NCBI GenBank assembly: GCA_023101885.1
Contig: JALPQD010000207.1
Coordinates: 1,493,844-1,557,843 of the forward strand
Reading direction: 5' to 3'
Source: Typhlomys cinereus
Lineage: Eukaryota; Chordata; Mammalia; Rodentia; Platacanthomyidae
Length of the DNA: 64,000 nt
The translations under genes were made by a program, and so were the position numbers. Position 1 is the first letter of the stretch. Every line of letters begins with the position of its first letter. Of the stretch, positions 44,100-55,244 are shown piece by piece. Under the pieces are notes generated by a model, which saw only the letters and a list, made by a program, of their open reading frames with translations, searched no databases and was not told where the DNA came from.

Positions 44100-44507
44100 T
44101 GTTATATATAAGTGTCAACTTGACGGTTGAGGGTTCAAGCTCTGGGCACGTATGTAGAGAATTAGTAGTTAAGCCCCAAGCCTACTGGAGATTGTCTAGT
44201 TGATAGAGAAGACCCAGCCAATGGGTGAGTTGGATTAGTCCCTGGGCAGGTGAATAAGATGAAGGAGCTGTTAGGGAAGTTAGTTTTCTTCTGTCTACTT
44301 AGCCAGACATATTGGTCTGGTAAGTGAGAATTGTCAGTTAGGTAGATTTGGTGTGGCCAGTTCCCTTGGCCTTTGGTGTTGGTGTGGTCTGTCCTGCCAA
44401 GCTGGACAGGGAATTGTAACTGGGCAGTTGGAGCCAGAATAAAACCCCTTGTTCTTTTATGAGTCATTTGGTCATGAATTTATCAGCAATATGCAGAGTA
44501 GCTACAA
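44100..44507 (+). mobile_element. MaLR-type solo LTR
   Basis: TGTTATATATAAGTGTCAAC TTGACGGTTGAGG to GTAGCTACAACA, with GTGGCCAGTTCCCTTGGCC and AATAAAACCCCTTGTTC in the expected places. Collinear with 12095-12520 but diverged. No internal sequence follows. Confidence 0.8.
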
Positions 44508-44509
44508 CA

Positions 44510-45250
44510 CCATAGACATGGAATTCATCTTCTACTCTCTACTCTAGGTGGCACTAAACAATGGACTCCCTCTTTTACTGCAGTGGGGGACAGTTAAATA
44601 TTAGTAGGATGTGCCAGCCGTCCTTCTGATTAGGAGATGGATGCCCCCAGCAACATCTAGTCTTGTGCATTATCTTGTCAGATTAGTTTCCAGTTTGGGA
44701 GAACTGCCAGCCCCTCTCAGTGTGATCAGTGGCTGGGTTTCAAGTCTTGGGGTTACAGCTGTGAAGTGGCAGTGTTTTTCTTGTCAACATTCAGGTTGAA
44801 GAAATTACAGTCCAGCCTTGGCACCACTGGGGAAATGGGACGCTGTTTTGAGCACGAGGCCACGCTGTCCCAGCGAGCATCACAGAGTGCTTTCTGCTTT
44901 TCTGAGAAGTAGCTGCAGAGGATCAGCCTTGGGCACATTCATTCTTCCATCTCGCATTGCTGGGTTGTTGGCAGGCCAGTACCGTTGGAAAGCGTGTGAC
45001 AGTGGAAGCCACGTGCTGCTCTTTGGGAGTTTACCATCAAGTCTTTGAGATTGAATCCTGAATTGAAATTGTTAGGTCTACTAATATGTTTGCTTCATTT
45101 AATATGCCTGAATGTCACTTCAATATATAACCAGTGCAAAATTTATGATGCCTTTATATGAAGGGGTTAGCTTACATTCTTTTTTGATATTGAGAACCTG
45201 AAACCCAAAGTGTACTTTTTTTTTAACCATTAGCATCTTCATTTGGACTA
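44510..45250. other. Unassigned sequence
   Basis: No gene or repeat recognised. Short frames only. Confidence 0.4.
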
Positions 45251-45259
45251 ACTATATTT

Positions 45260-45261
<2 letters not shown>

Positions 45262-45324
<63 letters not shown>

Positions 45325-45354
45325 CGTCCGTCCGTCTCTCTGTCTGTCTGTCTA
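45262..45354. repeat. (TATC)n tetranucleotide microsatellite
   Basis: About 16 TATC units followed by CCGT and CTGT variants, at the tail of a reverse SINE. Confidence 0.97.
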
Positions 45355-45577
45355 TCAGAGGGCACTGTGTGTCCTTGTGGAGGATTAAGGGTGACTTTGA
45401 GAATCATCCTGGATTGCTTCTACCTCCTTCACTCTGGGATTTCCCAGGCTCTGTCAACTGGGGCTGGAAGTGCAGGCTGCTGCAGTTTCCGCCTGGCATT
45501 TTTACTTAGGACCCGGGATCCGAACTCAAGACCTTCTGCTTGTGAGACGTCTTAATCCCTGAGCCATCTCTCCAGCC
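45355..45577 (-). repeat. B2-superfamily SINE, old form, reverse
   Basis: GAGAATCATCCTGGATTGCT, GGGGCTGGAAGTGCAGGC, then GACCCGGGATCCGAACTC and GAGCCATCTCTCCAGCCC. The tetranucleotide repeat at 45262-45354 takes the place of the usual GT tract. Confidence 0.9.
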
Positions 45578-46925
45578 CTAACCACATTTTAAACACATAA
45601 TAACTACAAGTGACCCAGTGGTCGCTACACTTGACAACCTTGAATCCCACGGCCTTCTCTACTCAAGAGGCCTATTGGATTGCTTTGCAGCACTTACCAT
45701 AACACAAAGTTAGTCATTTGCTCTTTATGCGCTTACTATTTGTCTTCCCTCCTAGAATGCAAACACCATGAAGGTGGGCTTAACAGACTGATTCCTGCAT
45801 CTGCAGCCAGCTACATACAACTTTCCAGATGGAAGGAGACATGAACACTCAATTGTTAAGCACTGGCTAGTGGATTAGCCGGTGATTTTTTTTTTTAAAG
45901 GTGAAACTGATTAACGTCCATTGGTATCTGAACATAGAATCTCTGCTTTTGGCAAATCTTTGAAATTTTTCTGAGCCTCTATAAAATGTGAGAAGTTCAT
46001 CAGATTTGTAAGACTGTAAGAATTAAACATCGTGGGTGACGCTGTCTCATGAGCTGTAAAACTCCTTGCAAATGGAAGCGTCATTTCTTAGAGATTTGCC
46101 CAAATGTATGTCATTTGTTAGTGAAGGGATTGGAGTCCTACCTCTGTACTTACCAGTTGTGCAACAAGTAACTTGTGACCCACTATAGCCAACTCCCTGG
46201 AGGAAGGACTACGAACAGATTCTAACAAATGCCTCCAGATGATTCTCATTATCAAGGAAATCTAGGAGATCTGAAATTGCTGCTCCACCCGACTTATCAG
46301 TGGCTGTAAAGATTCAGCTTCCCTGTGATTGCTATGACTTAACTCCTTCTCTCATTAAGTACCTAGCTCTGGAAAGATTACTGAGCCTGCCCAAGAAAGG
46401 TGATAATACAGATGATGATACAGATTAATCATGAGAAGCTGCCGCCAGCTCAGGCTTCTCTTCCCTGAGACTGTTGCTGTCAAGTTCCAGCGTCAAGAAC
46501 CTGAGTGGTCCTGTGTTCCTCAGACCAGAAACTCAAATCAAGATTAAGAGATGTAGGAAAAAATGGAGCAGAAACTCCCTTAGAGAGGTGGGTCATTTAT
46601 AAAAGGGATCCTGGTGGTGGCTCCTAAAAATTCACTAGCCATCTTCTGACAGGCTCCCAGTTAGAAAGTCAGGGAGGACCCAAAGGGATCCTGGAATGTC
46701 CCAACCTGAGAATAAACAAAAGCAACACCGGTAGGAAAAAAAAGAATCAGAATGGGCAATTCTACCATATCCCCATTTCCCTCTTCTGTGTGGTCAGTGG
46801 AAGAACGGAAGATTTTTAAAAAAATGACTGCGGATTGTGGAAGCTGGATTAGAGGCGATGCCATTCACCACAGCGGAGGGTTTGGACCCGGCGTCATTAC
46901 TGGTTGCATGAGATTTGCTGATGAA
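45578..46925. other. Unassigned sequence
   Basis: No gene, SINE or LTR recognised. A minus frame (46661-46864) and plus frames are short, with no domain. Confidence 0.4.
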
Positions 46926-46939
46926 ACAGCTTAAAAGGA

Positions 46940-47245
46940 GGCAGCATGGATTTTGACTACTGGTTTCAGTCCACAGTCTCTTGGACTTGTCGCTTCTGAG
47001 CCTGTGGTGTATTGGAGTATCAGAGCAGGGAGCATGTGGCAGAGTGGGCAGCCTTCCTCATGATGCGCAGGAGGGAGAGGGGAAAAAGGGAAGGAAGAAA
47101 GAAGACAGGGGAATAATCAACCACTCCCCTCTGAAGTCACTGGCACCTCTCAAAATACACCTACTAGCTGGGGGAAATGCCTTTAACTCCCAGGAGATTG
47201 TGGGAGACCCTTCATACCCAAACCATAATGGGGACCCAAATTAGT
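46940..47245 (-). mobile_element. Possible MaLR-type LTR fragment, reverse
   Basis: GGTTTCAGTCCACAGTCTC, GGGAGCATGTGGCAGAGTGG GCAG, a purine-rich stretch and GAGACCCTTCATACCCAAAC resemble the reverse of rodent MaLR (MT/ORR1-like) LTRs. Weak. Confidence 0.35.
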
Positions 47246-47344
47246 GCATCACCTAAGGCTGGTATCCAGTGTTGGATTTTTTTTTTCCATTATTGTTAGC
47301 AATCATAATCACAAGAATAGTAGCACAAGTCCCACTGCAAGATG

Positions 47345-47465
47345 AGGGGAGGTACCAGTTAGTGGCTTGCCAGGAAAGATGCTTGCTGCACAAATCTGAT
47401 GACCTGAGTCCGATCCTTGAAACCCACCTGAAGGTAGATGGAGAGAACCAATGCCTCAAAAGCTA
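47345..47465 (+). repeat. B3-like SINE fragment
   Basis: GCTTGCTGCACAAATCTGAT GACCTGAGTCCGATCCTTGA, then GTAGATGGAGAGAACCAATG matches the B3 body. Confidence 0.65.
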
Positions 47466-48960
47466 GGCCAGCTCTCGCTCTGTCAAGATATAATATGAAC
47501 ATTACTCGACTGTACTGACACCCCACAGTTATCTTGTCGGTCCTTTGTATTAGTAGAATTACTAGGAGACCTTCACTGCCACAAAGAAATGCACATGTAA
47601 CAGAATAAGCCTGGCATGTAGACATCTAGCCGACTGGGGAATGCTCAGATTGGCCTCCTAAAATGAGAGATAAATGACTTCTCTTTCCACCCCATACCAT
47701 AATAAAAGAGTGCACAATGCTTAGTGGCTCTCTTTGGCTTTTGGGGGCAACAATACCACACTTGGGTATGCTGCTTTAGCCATATATATATTGCTCCATT
47801 TAGGAGTGCCCCAATGATACAGCTTTCTAGCAAGGTGAAAGGTATAGTTAAAATGTCCTGCCACTTGGGTTTTTATGATGAGGCAGAAGTGTCTGAAACA
47901 TCAGTGGCAGACAGAGATGCTGCTTGGAGCCTCCAGGAGACCCTGTAGAAAAATCAAGTCTGTCTCTCTCGGGTTGCAAAACACACTTTCTCTCTTCTCC
48001 TGAGTCTCTTCCTTCTTTGAAAGCAGCCTCTGACTTAGGGCTAAGGGCTGAATGCCTGTCTCTTTATGTGATACTAGTAGCTCTGTGTATCAAATTAGTC
48101 ATCATGAACAGGACAGTACGTGACCTTCACATTCATTGAATGCATTTGTACAATGGCATTCCAATGTTAAATGGAAATCAGATACTCAATACCAGGCTTG
48201 AAGGGATCTTGAAGGTTCAAGTCACTATCTAGTCAGGTAACTCAGGTGCCCATGGTACCTGGGTTAATGACTGGCCACCTCTCATTCAACTTACACTCAG
48301 GGCCACTTGGGGATTCTATATGGGCAATTAACAGAGAAGAAAAAGATACATGCTTGGTTTCCATATGGATGTCTATGACTGGCAGATGGACACAGCTTTT
48401 CAACCTCACTTAGAAATGGACCAGAAAGCATGGAGAACTGAAAAATCCCAAAGAACAGGAATGCAAGTAGCGTATTTGATTGTACTAACTTATGGCTAAT
48501 AGCTAATACACTGATCTGCTTATCAGGAAAAGACTAAGACCAAAAGACCAAAGGGACAAAAATCTCTCAGGGAGAGGTACAGGAAACAACTGGGCATAAA
48601 ATGTGAACATATTTTTTATCTATGCGACTACTCACTCAAGGCATTACAATTCTTCCTAATGAGATGCAAAAAATGGTCTCTATTATGCATGTGGGTTGGT
48701 TTCTCTCTCTAATCATTTTGATGATTGCTCAGTGGCATAGTGTAAAATGTGACCATGGCAACAGAACAGAGGTTACAGACACATTTTTTCATCTTGGTGA
48801 TTTAACTTACAACTATAGTTTGAATATTCAAGCTGTCTAGAACAGGGCTAGGATTGTTTGGTACTAGAACATCTTTTCCTGGAGAGATTACCTAAGCAGG
48901 TTGTCCTGCTTGTTTACATCAGAGCCCTTGTATAATGGAGGGAGTGGTAGCTTGTTCTTA
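47466..48960. other. Unassigned sequence
   Basis: No recognisable repeat or coding motif. Frames at 47724-47948 and 48622-48840 show no domain. Confidence 0.4.
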
Positions 48961-48964
48961 ATGG

Positions 48965-49125
48965 ATGTATTAGCTACTTCTTCATTATCGTGACAAAATA
49001 CCTGAGAAAAGCAACCTAAGAAAGAAGAATTGTTTGGGTTAGCATTTTAAGGGTATCAGTCCATCAGGGAAGGCACAGTGGCAGGAACCTGAGACAGTTG
49101 GTAAATGCAGAGATCTTTTCAAGTT
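48965..49125 (-). mobile_element. MaLR-type LTR fragment, reverse
   Basis: TGTATTAGCTACTTCTTCAT TATCGTGACAAAATACCTGA, then CAGTCCATCAGGGAAGGCAC AGTGGCAGGAA, is the reverse of a typical rodent MaLR LTR end. Only one part is preserved. Confidence 0.5.
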
Positions 49126-49317
49126 CTCTTTGGCCATCTGCATATTTTCCTAGGGGATGTGGCCTATCCAAATCCTTTCCTTACAGTTGGCTTGTCTGCT
49201 TACTGATCCATTGCCACACCACACCCTCACTTAATGTAAAATCTGAAAACACCATCTATCATTGTATGGACAGTTTCTTCACTTTCTTGACGATGTCCTC
49301 TGCTGCACAGAAGTCAC

Positions 49318-49525
49318 ATGTATTTGAGAAAGAGACAGAGAGAGAGGCGAGACAGAGACAGAGACAGAGGCATGCATACACATGTGATGGTGTCATGGGT
49401 GGAGATCAGAGGGGAACTTTTAGAAGTTCTCTCTTTCCACCATGTGGGCTTCTGGGAATTGAACTCAGGTCTCCTGATTGCAAGCAGGTACCTTGTCCAC
49501 TGGGTATCTTGCTGGCCCACCATGC
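49318..49525 (-). repeat. B3-like SINE, reverse
   Basis: A GAGACAGAGA-rich start leads to TTCTCTCTTTCCACCATGTG GGCTTC, GGAATTGAACTCAGGTCTCC and TGCAAGCAGGTACCTTGTCC ACTGGGTATCTTGCTGGCC, a well-preserved reverse B3. Confidence 0.85.
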
Positions 49526-49761
49526 AGAAGTTTTAAATTTCAGTGAAGTCCAAGCAATTTATGCATTTCTTCCTTGAGTTGCTGCATATTCAGTGTCATG
49601 GCTAAGAAACTGTTACGAAGAAAAACTCATATAGATTTACAGTCCTGTTCCCTTATAGTTTCTGCCTTTAATATAGGTTTTTGAGTCATTCTGAGCTAGT
49701 TTTTGGATATGGTATGAGGTAGGGGTATTGAGTCTTTTCATTCTTTTTAAAAATATTTAAT

Positions 49762-49768
49762 TTACTCT

Positions 49769-49803
<35 letters not shown>

Positions 49804-49968
49804 GTGTGTCTGCTGTCTGTATCTGTCTGTGGACCTGTGTTCCTGGGCCTCTTGGATGCTTTTACTCCTTAATGTCCCTCTGGGATTTTCCGCATCTGCC
49901 ACCAGTCTGGAAGTGCAAAGCGATTCACGTGGTCAGGGATCTGACCAGAGGACCATCTTTGGACAGAG
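49762..49968 (-). repeat. B2-superfamily SINE, truncated, reverse
   Basis: A GT tract, then CCTCTGGGATTTTCCGCATC and CTGGAAGTGCAAAGC, is a worn reverse copy without the head. A second copy follows at 49985. Confidence 0.55.
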
Positions 49969-49984
49969 CTTTTTTAAATTTTTT

Positions 49985-50208
49985 TTATTGTTTTTTTTTT
50001 TTTACTTCCTTAATTGTGTGGGTGTGTGTCCCGGCTGGGAACCACCCCGCACCCCTCTTGTGCCCACCTGGGAGTCCAGCTGGAAGTGCAGGGTCCCCCC
50101 TGGCGTTTTCGTGGGGTCTAGGATCCGACTCAGGATCTGCAAGCCAGCTGAACCCTGCCCCTGTCCTGTGAGACAGAGTCTTAACCCCTGAAGCCATCTC
50201 TCCAGCCC
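49985..50208 (-). repeat. B2-superfamily SINE variant, reverse
   Basis: TGGAAGTGCAGGGTCCCCCC, GGGGTCTAGGATCCGACTCA and GAGACAGAGTCTTAACCCCT GAAGCC mark it as the same family. The body differs from both main types, and the GT tract is short. Confidence 0.75.
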
Positions 50209-50508
50209 CTCTTTTTCTTTTTCTTTTCTTTTCTTTTTTTAAATACCTAATTGTCCTAGCACCATTTGTTGAAAGAATAATTCTTTCCCCTATTCAGTGG
50301 TCTTGGTACCCTTGTCAAAAATCAATTGCATACAGATGTAGAAGCCCATTTAGGCATCTCAGTTCTATTACATCACACACCCTGTCTTGATTGCTATTGT
50401 TCTGTAGCAAGTTTTTAAACCAGGAAATGTCAACAGTCTGATTCTGTTCTTTGGGATCTTTCATATTTCCATATGACTTTAAGTGTCAGATTATCCCTTT
50501 TTTTTTTG

Positions 50509-51190
50509 TAAAAACAAAGAAAACAAAATGAAAAAACCCCACCTACCCACCACCCACCCACCCAATCAACCAACTAAACAAACAAACAAAAAAACCAAAA
50601 AACAAGGCAGTTGAAATTGTGGTAAGTGCTGCATTGAATCTTTAGGTTTCCTTCCTATATAAATAAAAAGAAATACAGCCGCTAACTTAAAACATTTTGG
50701 AGCATGACTGGGTGTCACCACAGCGTGGTGGGGCAGTGATGAGCATGACTGGAGTCCTCTGCACCAGACACAGTTTCTCATCCAGACAAAGGACAAGAGT
50801 GATGCTGAGCTACAACCGAAGTAGACAGAGCTAGCAATCTTCTGTTTCTTCGTCTAGATGAATGCTCTACCTTTCTCCATCCTGCTCTAGATCCCAGGAA
50901 GTCAACTTTGTAGATCCCAACACCTCAAGGATTCCTTTCCCTCTGCATTTTGGCTGAATTCAGCCATTACAAGCACTTTGCCAGAATGTACAATGTCCTG
51001 ACAGAAACTGTTAGAAAGCAGGTGTCTGGAGCATGGAAAGAGGTGGGTCAGGATAATTCTCTGTTTCCCTTCCTGTAGATCTGATGGTTGGAAGTCCATG
51101 TTTTTTAGGTTTTTAAAAAATTTTGTTTTGTTTTTCCTGAGCGTCCCTGTTGCTGTTGGTTTATCTTTCTCAATAGCAACAGATCTCTGC
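50509..51190. other. Unassigned sequence with A/C-rich patch
   Basis: An A/C-rich stretch at 50530-50605 contains CCCACC and AAACA units. Nothing else recognised. Confidence 0.4.
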
Positions 51191-51199
51191 GGGTCCTGG

Positions 51200-51307
51200 T
51201 AAGCAGCGCCGATATTTATTTTTTGTCCTGGGGGGACCTGGGATCCAAATTCAGGACCTTCTGCTTGTGAGACAGAGTCTTACCCCCTAAGCCATCTCTC
51301 CAGCCCC
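51200..51307 (-). repeat. B2-superfamily SINE, head half only, reverse
   Basis: GACCTGGGATCCAAATTCAG GACC, GAGACAGAGTCTTACCCCCT AAGCC and TCTCTCCAGCCCC form the tRNA-like half of a reverse copy. The body is missing. Confidence 0.8.
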
Positions 51308-51594
51308 TTGAATACTTATGTACTTAAGGTATTCATGGCTTCCTTTAGATGTTGAACCCTGGAGCGTATCTCCATTTCTCATCAGTTCTTCAGATGCTGT
51401 TGAGTCTTTAAAAATAATCATGTTACTAAATTCTCTTTAACCGCTTGTTCATAACATACCTTCTGCTTCCTGTCCTCTTTGATAACACAAAATAGAAGCA
51501 TCTGCTAGGAATACTAAGAAGTCTGCACAAAGAGTGTAATAGTGCATTATGTGATGCTCTAAAACTATTATTTGCAAATGAAGGGCTAAGGGAC

Positions 51595-51905
51595 TGGGGG
51601 GTTGTCAGTGGTCAGTGCTTGTTGCACAAGCAAGACTACCAGAGTTCAGATCCCTGAAGCCTTCCTTGTAGTTTAATGTGGAATTAAAGGCCCACCTATA
51701 ATTCCAGCCTTATAAGACGGGGACTGGGCATCCTCAGGGCAAACTGGCCAGCCAGGCCAGTCCTATCAGGGAGCTCATTAGAAATCCAGCCTCAAAAGAA
51801 TATGGTAGAGGAGTGATCGAGGATGATTCCTGATATCTCCTTGGGCCTCCACATGCATGTACACATATATGGGTGTGTACTTGCACATACACAGTATGCC
51901 CCCCC
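51595..51905 (+). repeat. B4/RSINE1-like SINE
   Basis: CAGTGCTTGTTGCACAAGCA, GAGTTCAGATCCCTGAAGCC, TATAATTCCAGCC, GGCCAGCCAGGCCAGTC and CTCCTTGGGCCTCCACATGC ATGTACAC follow the B4/RSINE1 order. Confidence 0.75.
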
Positions 51906-52123
51906 CCAGAAATGAACTCACATGCAAAGCTATATATGTATATATCTCACCTGGTCACACCTAGTTGTGAGAGTTGTTAAGGGAACCAAAAAAAACTGTT
52001 ACTTTAAATTTTTAGCAGCCAGGTATTCAACTAAAAGTTCTAAAACTATTTAAGAAAAGAAAACCAACATTTGAAGTCACAGAACATCTTTGCCATGTAT
52101 ACGCATTTTAAAATAACCAGGAA

Positions 52124-52400
52124 GGGGCTGGGGCGATGACTCAGAGGTTAAAGTCTTTGCCTTTCAAAGAAAAGGGTCTGAGTTCAGATCTTCAGATCTT
52201 TCATAAAAATCTGGCTCTTGGAAGTTGGAGCCTGGGAAACCCCAGAGCAAAGAAATAAGGAGGTAAAGCAATCCAGGATGCTTTCCACTGTCACTCTTGG
52301 GTCTCCACAGGTACACGCACTCAAGTGTCCTCTTATGCACATACATGAGGGAGCACATAAAAGCACATACATGTAAAAATGTATATAAATAAATGACCAA
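52124..52400 (+). repeat. B2-superfamily SINE, old form
   Basis: GGGGCTGGGGCGATGACTCA, GAGTTCAGATCTTCAGATC, GGGAAACCCCAGAGCAAAGA AATAAGG and GGGTCTCCACAGGTACACGC ACTC, ending TATATAAATAAATGACC. Confidence 0.85.
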
Positions 52401-52567
52401 GAGGAAAAGTCAGGAATCAAGATACTGACACCAGCAGTTACGTGGGAGGAGGGAGGCAAGGCGGTTGAGTCCTAGCAGGGAAGCAATGACCTCACTAGAG
52501 ATCTCGCTATATATTTTTATTGTGAACTATGTTTTCATATAACTTATTTACAGATTGCGATAGTTAA

Positions 52568-52992
52568 GAATGCTCTTGGTCGGGAGTGGACCCCAAGTTC
52601 CCAAGAAGCACAGCTAGAAGGTCCTGAAGGAGATGTAGGCGAACAACGCCAAGACCGCGAGCGCCTGCGCTGAAGCTGTTATGGCCCTTGGGAAGCCCCA
52701 GGAGGCAAAGCCCAAGGTGTCCGAGGGTCCCGACCACAAGCTCAGTCGGCTCGTCTTCATCGCCCACCCCAAGCTTGGGAAGCGGATTCGTAGAGACATG
52801 GCCAAGGGTCGCAGGAGGCCGAGGCTGCAGCTCCTGCTCCACCTCCAGCTCGGGCTCCCAAAGGTGCCCAGGCCCTGTGAAGACCCCACAGTAAAGGCCT
52901 CTGTCTGCATTGTGAAGACACATGGATTGGTGTGATTCCCTCTATCCCCTTTGCAGAGGGCTGGTTCTCTGTGTGGTTTGTATAAATAAACC
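52568..52992 (+). pseudogene. RPL29: Processed pseudogene of ribosomal protein L29
   Basis: The parent is a small basic protein of the large ribosomal subunit. The copy starts inside the coding part (GTGGACCCCAAGTTCCC encodes VDPKF) and proceeds without introns through AACAACGCCAAG. The best frame, from 52681, gives [17 protein letters not shown] and then [10 protein letters not shown], the most conserved L29 segment, followed by a Lys/Arg-rich tail. Small deletions and frameshifts break it, and the 5' end is lost. A polyadenylation signal AATAAA at 52985-52990 closes the 3' UTR. No A tail or TSD was found. The 84-residue frame at 52681-52935 is a fossil, not an active gene. Confidence 0.85.
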
Positions 52993-53039
52993 CGAAGCAG
53001 GCTCCGTTTAGAGGAGAGGGACGGGAGGGAAGAGGAGGG

Positions 53040-53232
53040 GGAGGAGGGACACCGCGCGTGTCTGTGGAGGCTCTAGGATGACACTGGGAATCATTCTGGA
53101 TTTTTCTACCTCCTTCCAAGGTTGGAAGTGCAGGCCATTTCCACCAGCATTTTTACATGGGATCTGGGATCTGCACTCAGGTCCTTTCATTTGGAGACAA
53201 AGACCTAACCTCTGAGCCATCTCTCCAGCCCC
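53040..53232 (-). repeat. B2-superfamily SINE, old form, reverse
   Basis: CTGGGAATCATTCTGGATTT, GGTTGGAAGTGCAGGCC, ACATGGGATCTGGGATCTGC and GAGCCATCTCTCCAGCCCC. The CA tract is nearly absent. It adjoins the RPL29 pseudogene. Confidence 0.85.
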
Positions 53233-53376
53233 AAATCTTCAAAAAAAAAAAATTCTTTTCTTTGACAGTTTCATACACAAATGCAACAAGTTTATGTCAT
53301 TTTCCCCCTTATTACCAGATCTTATCCTTCTGCCTTTCCCCAATGTAAACTCTTTTCTTCCTAGCCTCCTATTTCT

Positions 53377-53410
53377 GTGTGTGTGTGTGTGTGCGTGTGT
53401 GTGTGTGTAT
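53377..53410. repeat. (GT)n microsatellite
   Basis: GT tract with one GC interruption, not beside a SINE. Confidence 0.9.
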
Positions 53411-54080
53411 CACCTACTGAGTTTCATCCGAGTTGTTTATATTGGCATGTGCCTAAACAGTTTCTGGAGGTTGGATTGGATGATATACCAGTGAGGAAAA
53501 TGACCTTCCTTCCCTCATCTGGCATTAATGCTCAGTGGTCTTTCAGGAAGCCATGGAATCTCCCTGTTGTGCGATGCTGAAAAGCCAATCGTATGCAGGT
53601 CTGGTGCACAATGGCATACAGCGGGCAGTGAGTTCACAGTCTTCGTTAAATCTTGCTTCCACTTGAAATATTTCTACTCTCTCTGATGTGATTAACTAGA
53701 GAAAACCCACAGTTCTTGGGAGGTTCACTCGATAATCATGCTAGCAATGTATAGATTTTCTTTCTTAAAGTCAACTGCGTCCACATAGGCCAGGAGAAGA
53801 GAAGGGAAAGCTCAATGCAAACTTGTTCCAATCTTCCTCAGCCAGAGCAGTGCTAGGATTACAAGCATGAGCCTTGATTCCTGGATTATTCCACATCAAG
53901 AAGGAAGGAAATTCTGTCACATCCTACAGGTAAGTCTAGAAGACATTGCACTAAGGGAGAATAAGCCCCCCAAAACTAATGTTTCCACGCACACAAGTTA
54001 TCTAGAGAGAAAATGGGAGGATTGTTGCCACACACTATTGTTTATATAGGATTCAGGATGAAAAAAATTCTGGAGATATG
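53411..54080. other. Mostly unassigned sequence
   Basis: A worn B1-like fragment may lie at 53825-53870 (CTCAGCCAGAGCAGTGCTAG GATTACAAGC, reverse). Otherwise nothing recognised. Confidence 0.4.
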
Positions 54081-54082
54081 TC

Positions 54083-54496
54083 TGTCCTAGTTAGGTACAG
54101 GTGTCAACTTGACTGTTGAGGGCCCATTGTGGAGAATTAGTGGTTGAGTTGGGCCCAGAGCAAACCTGCAGGAGACTGTCTAGCTGATGGGGAGGGCCCA
54201 GCACACAGTGGGTGGGATTAGGCCCTGGAATAAAATGCAAACAGCTGGTTGAGGGAGTCGGCATCCTTGTGTACACTTGGCCAGACATGCTGGTCTGGCA
54301 AGTAAGGATCATCCCTCTCTCAGCTATTATATTAAGATGGTGTGGCCAGTTCCCTCGGCCCTGGTGTTGGTGCACGCTCTCCCGTCAAGCTGAACTATGA
54401 ACTATAACTGAACTATCAGTAAGAAAATAAATCCCTTGTTCTTTAAGCCATTTGATAGTCATTTATCAGCAACCACCAGGAGAACTGTGTCCTACA
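54083..54496 (+). mobile_element. MaLR-type solo LTR
   Basis: TGTCCTAGTTAGGTACAGG to GTGTCCTACA, about 414 bp with TG...CA ends. It contains GTGTCAACTTGAC, GACATGCTGGTCTGGCAAGT, GTGGCCAGTTCCCTCGGCCC and AATAAATCCCTTG. Collinear with 12095-12520. No clear TSD. Confidence 0.85.
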
Positions 54497-54499
54497 GTG

Positions 54500-55035
54500 A
54501 TGTATATACTCAGGAGTACTGGAAGGTACACAGAGAAATGGTTGAGATAACCTTCATGCTAGTTTCGACCACAACTAATAAACACACTCAACCGTGGTAT
54601 CTAATGAAACCTAACCACCGGCTAATCCCTAACCACATTCTCAGGTTCCGCCCACACTCCAAGCAAAGGGGATGGCTCAAAGAGTGATTGTCATTTGAGT
54701 GTTCTCTTAACATTCTGCCTCCCACCCAGAGAGACTAGAACAAGCTACTTCTGGGGAGGGACATTTTCTCTCTGGATTTTCAGCTCCCTATAATAACCGC
54801 AGAAGCCCTGGATGCTGCCTCATGGTTGACGGACAGGATGTCCTCCTTTCATGAGGCTCAGACGTGCCTGTCAGAGTATTCCTCCTGTTGATAGAAACTT
54901 GCTTTCCGGAATGGAAAGTTCATGGAGTGTGCTCGTGTTCCATGGAGTTGTCTGTGACCAGTCTGCCTGAGATGATCACCGAAGCCTGTGAGGGAGAAAC
55001 TTTTTGTTCAGGAAATTTTTAATAAGCGTGAATGG
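54500..55035. other. Unassigned sequence
   Basis: Nothing recognised. Confidence 0.4.
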
Positions 55036-55039
55036 TTTG

Positions 55040-55242
55040 GGGCCGGTGAGAGGGCTCAGTAGTTAAGGCACCACCCTGGCAGCCTGGGTTCGATTCCCAA
55101 TGTCCACATGGTGGAAAGAGAGAACCGACTTCTGAAAACTGCTCTCCTTGGACTCTCTCTCTCTCTCTCTCCAACTCTGTGTCTTTCTTTCCTCCCTTCT
55201 TCCCTCCCTCCTTGTCTCTCTCTTAATTTTTTTTTTTTTAAA
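55040..55242 (+). repeat. B3 SINE
   Basis: GGGGCCGGTGAGAGGGCTCA GTAGTTAAGG, CTGGGTTCGATTCCCAATGT CCACATGGTGGAAAGAGAGA ACCGACTTCTG and CTCTCCTTGGAC, then a CT-rich tract: a good match to B3 including both promoter boxes. Confidence 0.9.
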
Positions 55243-55244
55243 GA

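Larger units (their letters stand above)
49535..50500 (-). pseudogene. L1 ORF2 fossil, reverse, split by SINEs
   Basis: AGTGAAGTCCAAGCAATTTA, GTTTTTGGATATGGTATGAG GTAGGGG, then after the SINE block CCTAGCACCATTTGTTGAAA GAATAA and CCCTTGTCAAAAATCAATTG are the reverse of the conserved L1 ORF2 3' half. Confidence 0.75.

Noticed and set aside
45262..45354. Regular short repeat array that could suggest a CRISPR
   Set aside because: It is a pure tetranucleotide microsatellite with no spacers, in a mammalian context.
52681..52935. A small GC-rich host gene of 84 codons
   Set aside because: The sequence matches ribosomal protein L29 without introns, with a lost 5' end and frameshifts, so it is a processed pseudogene.
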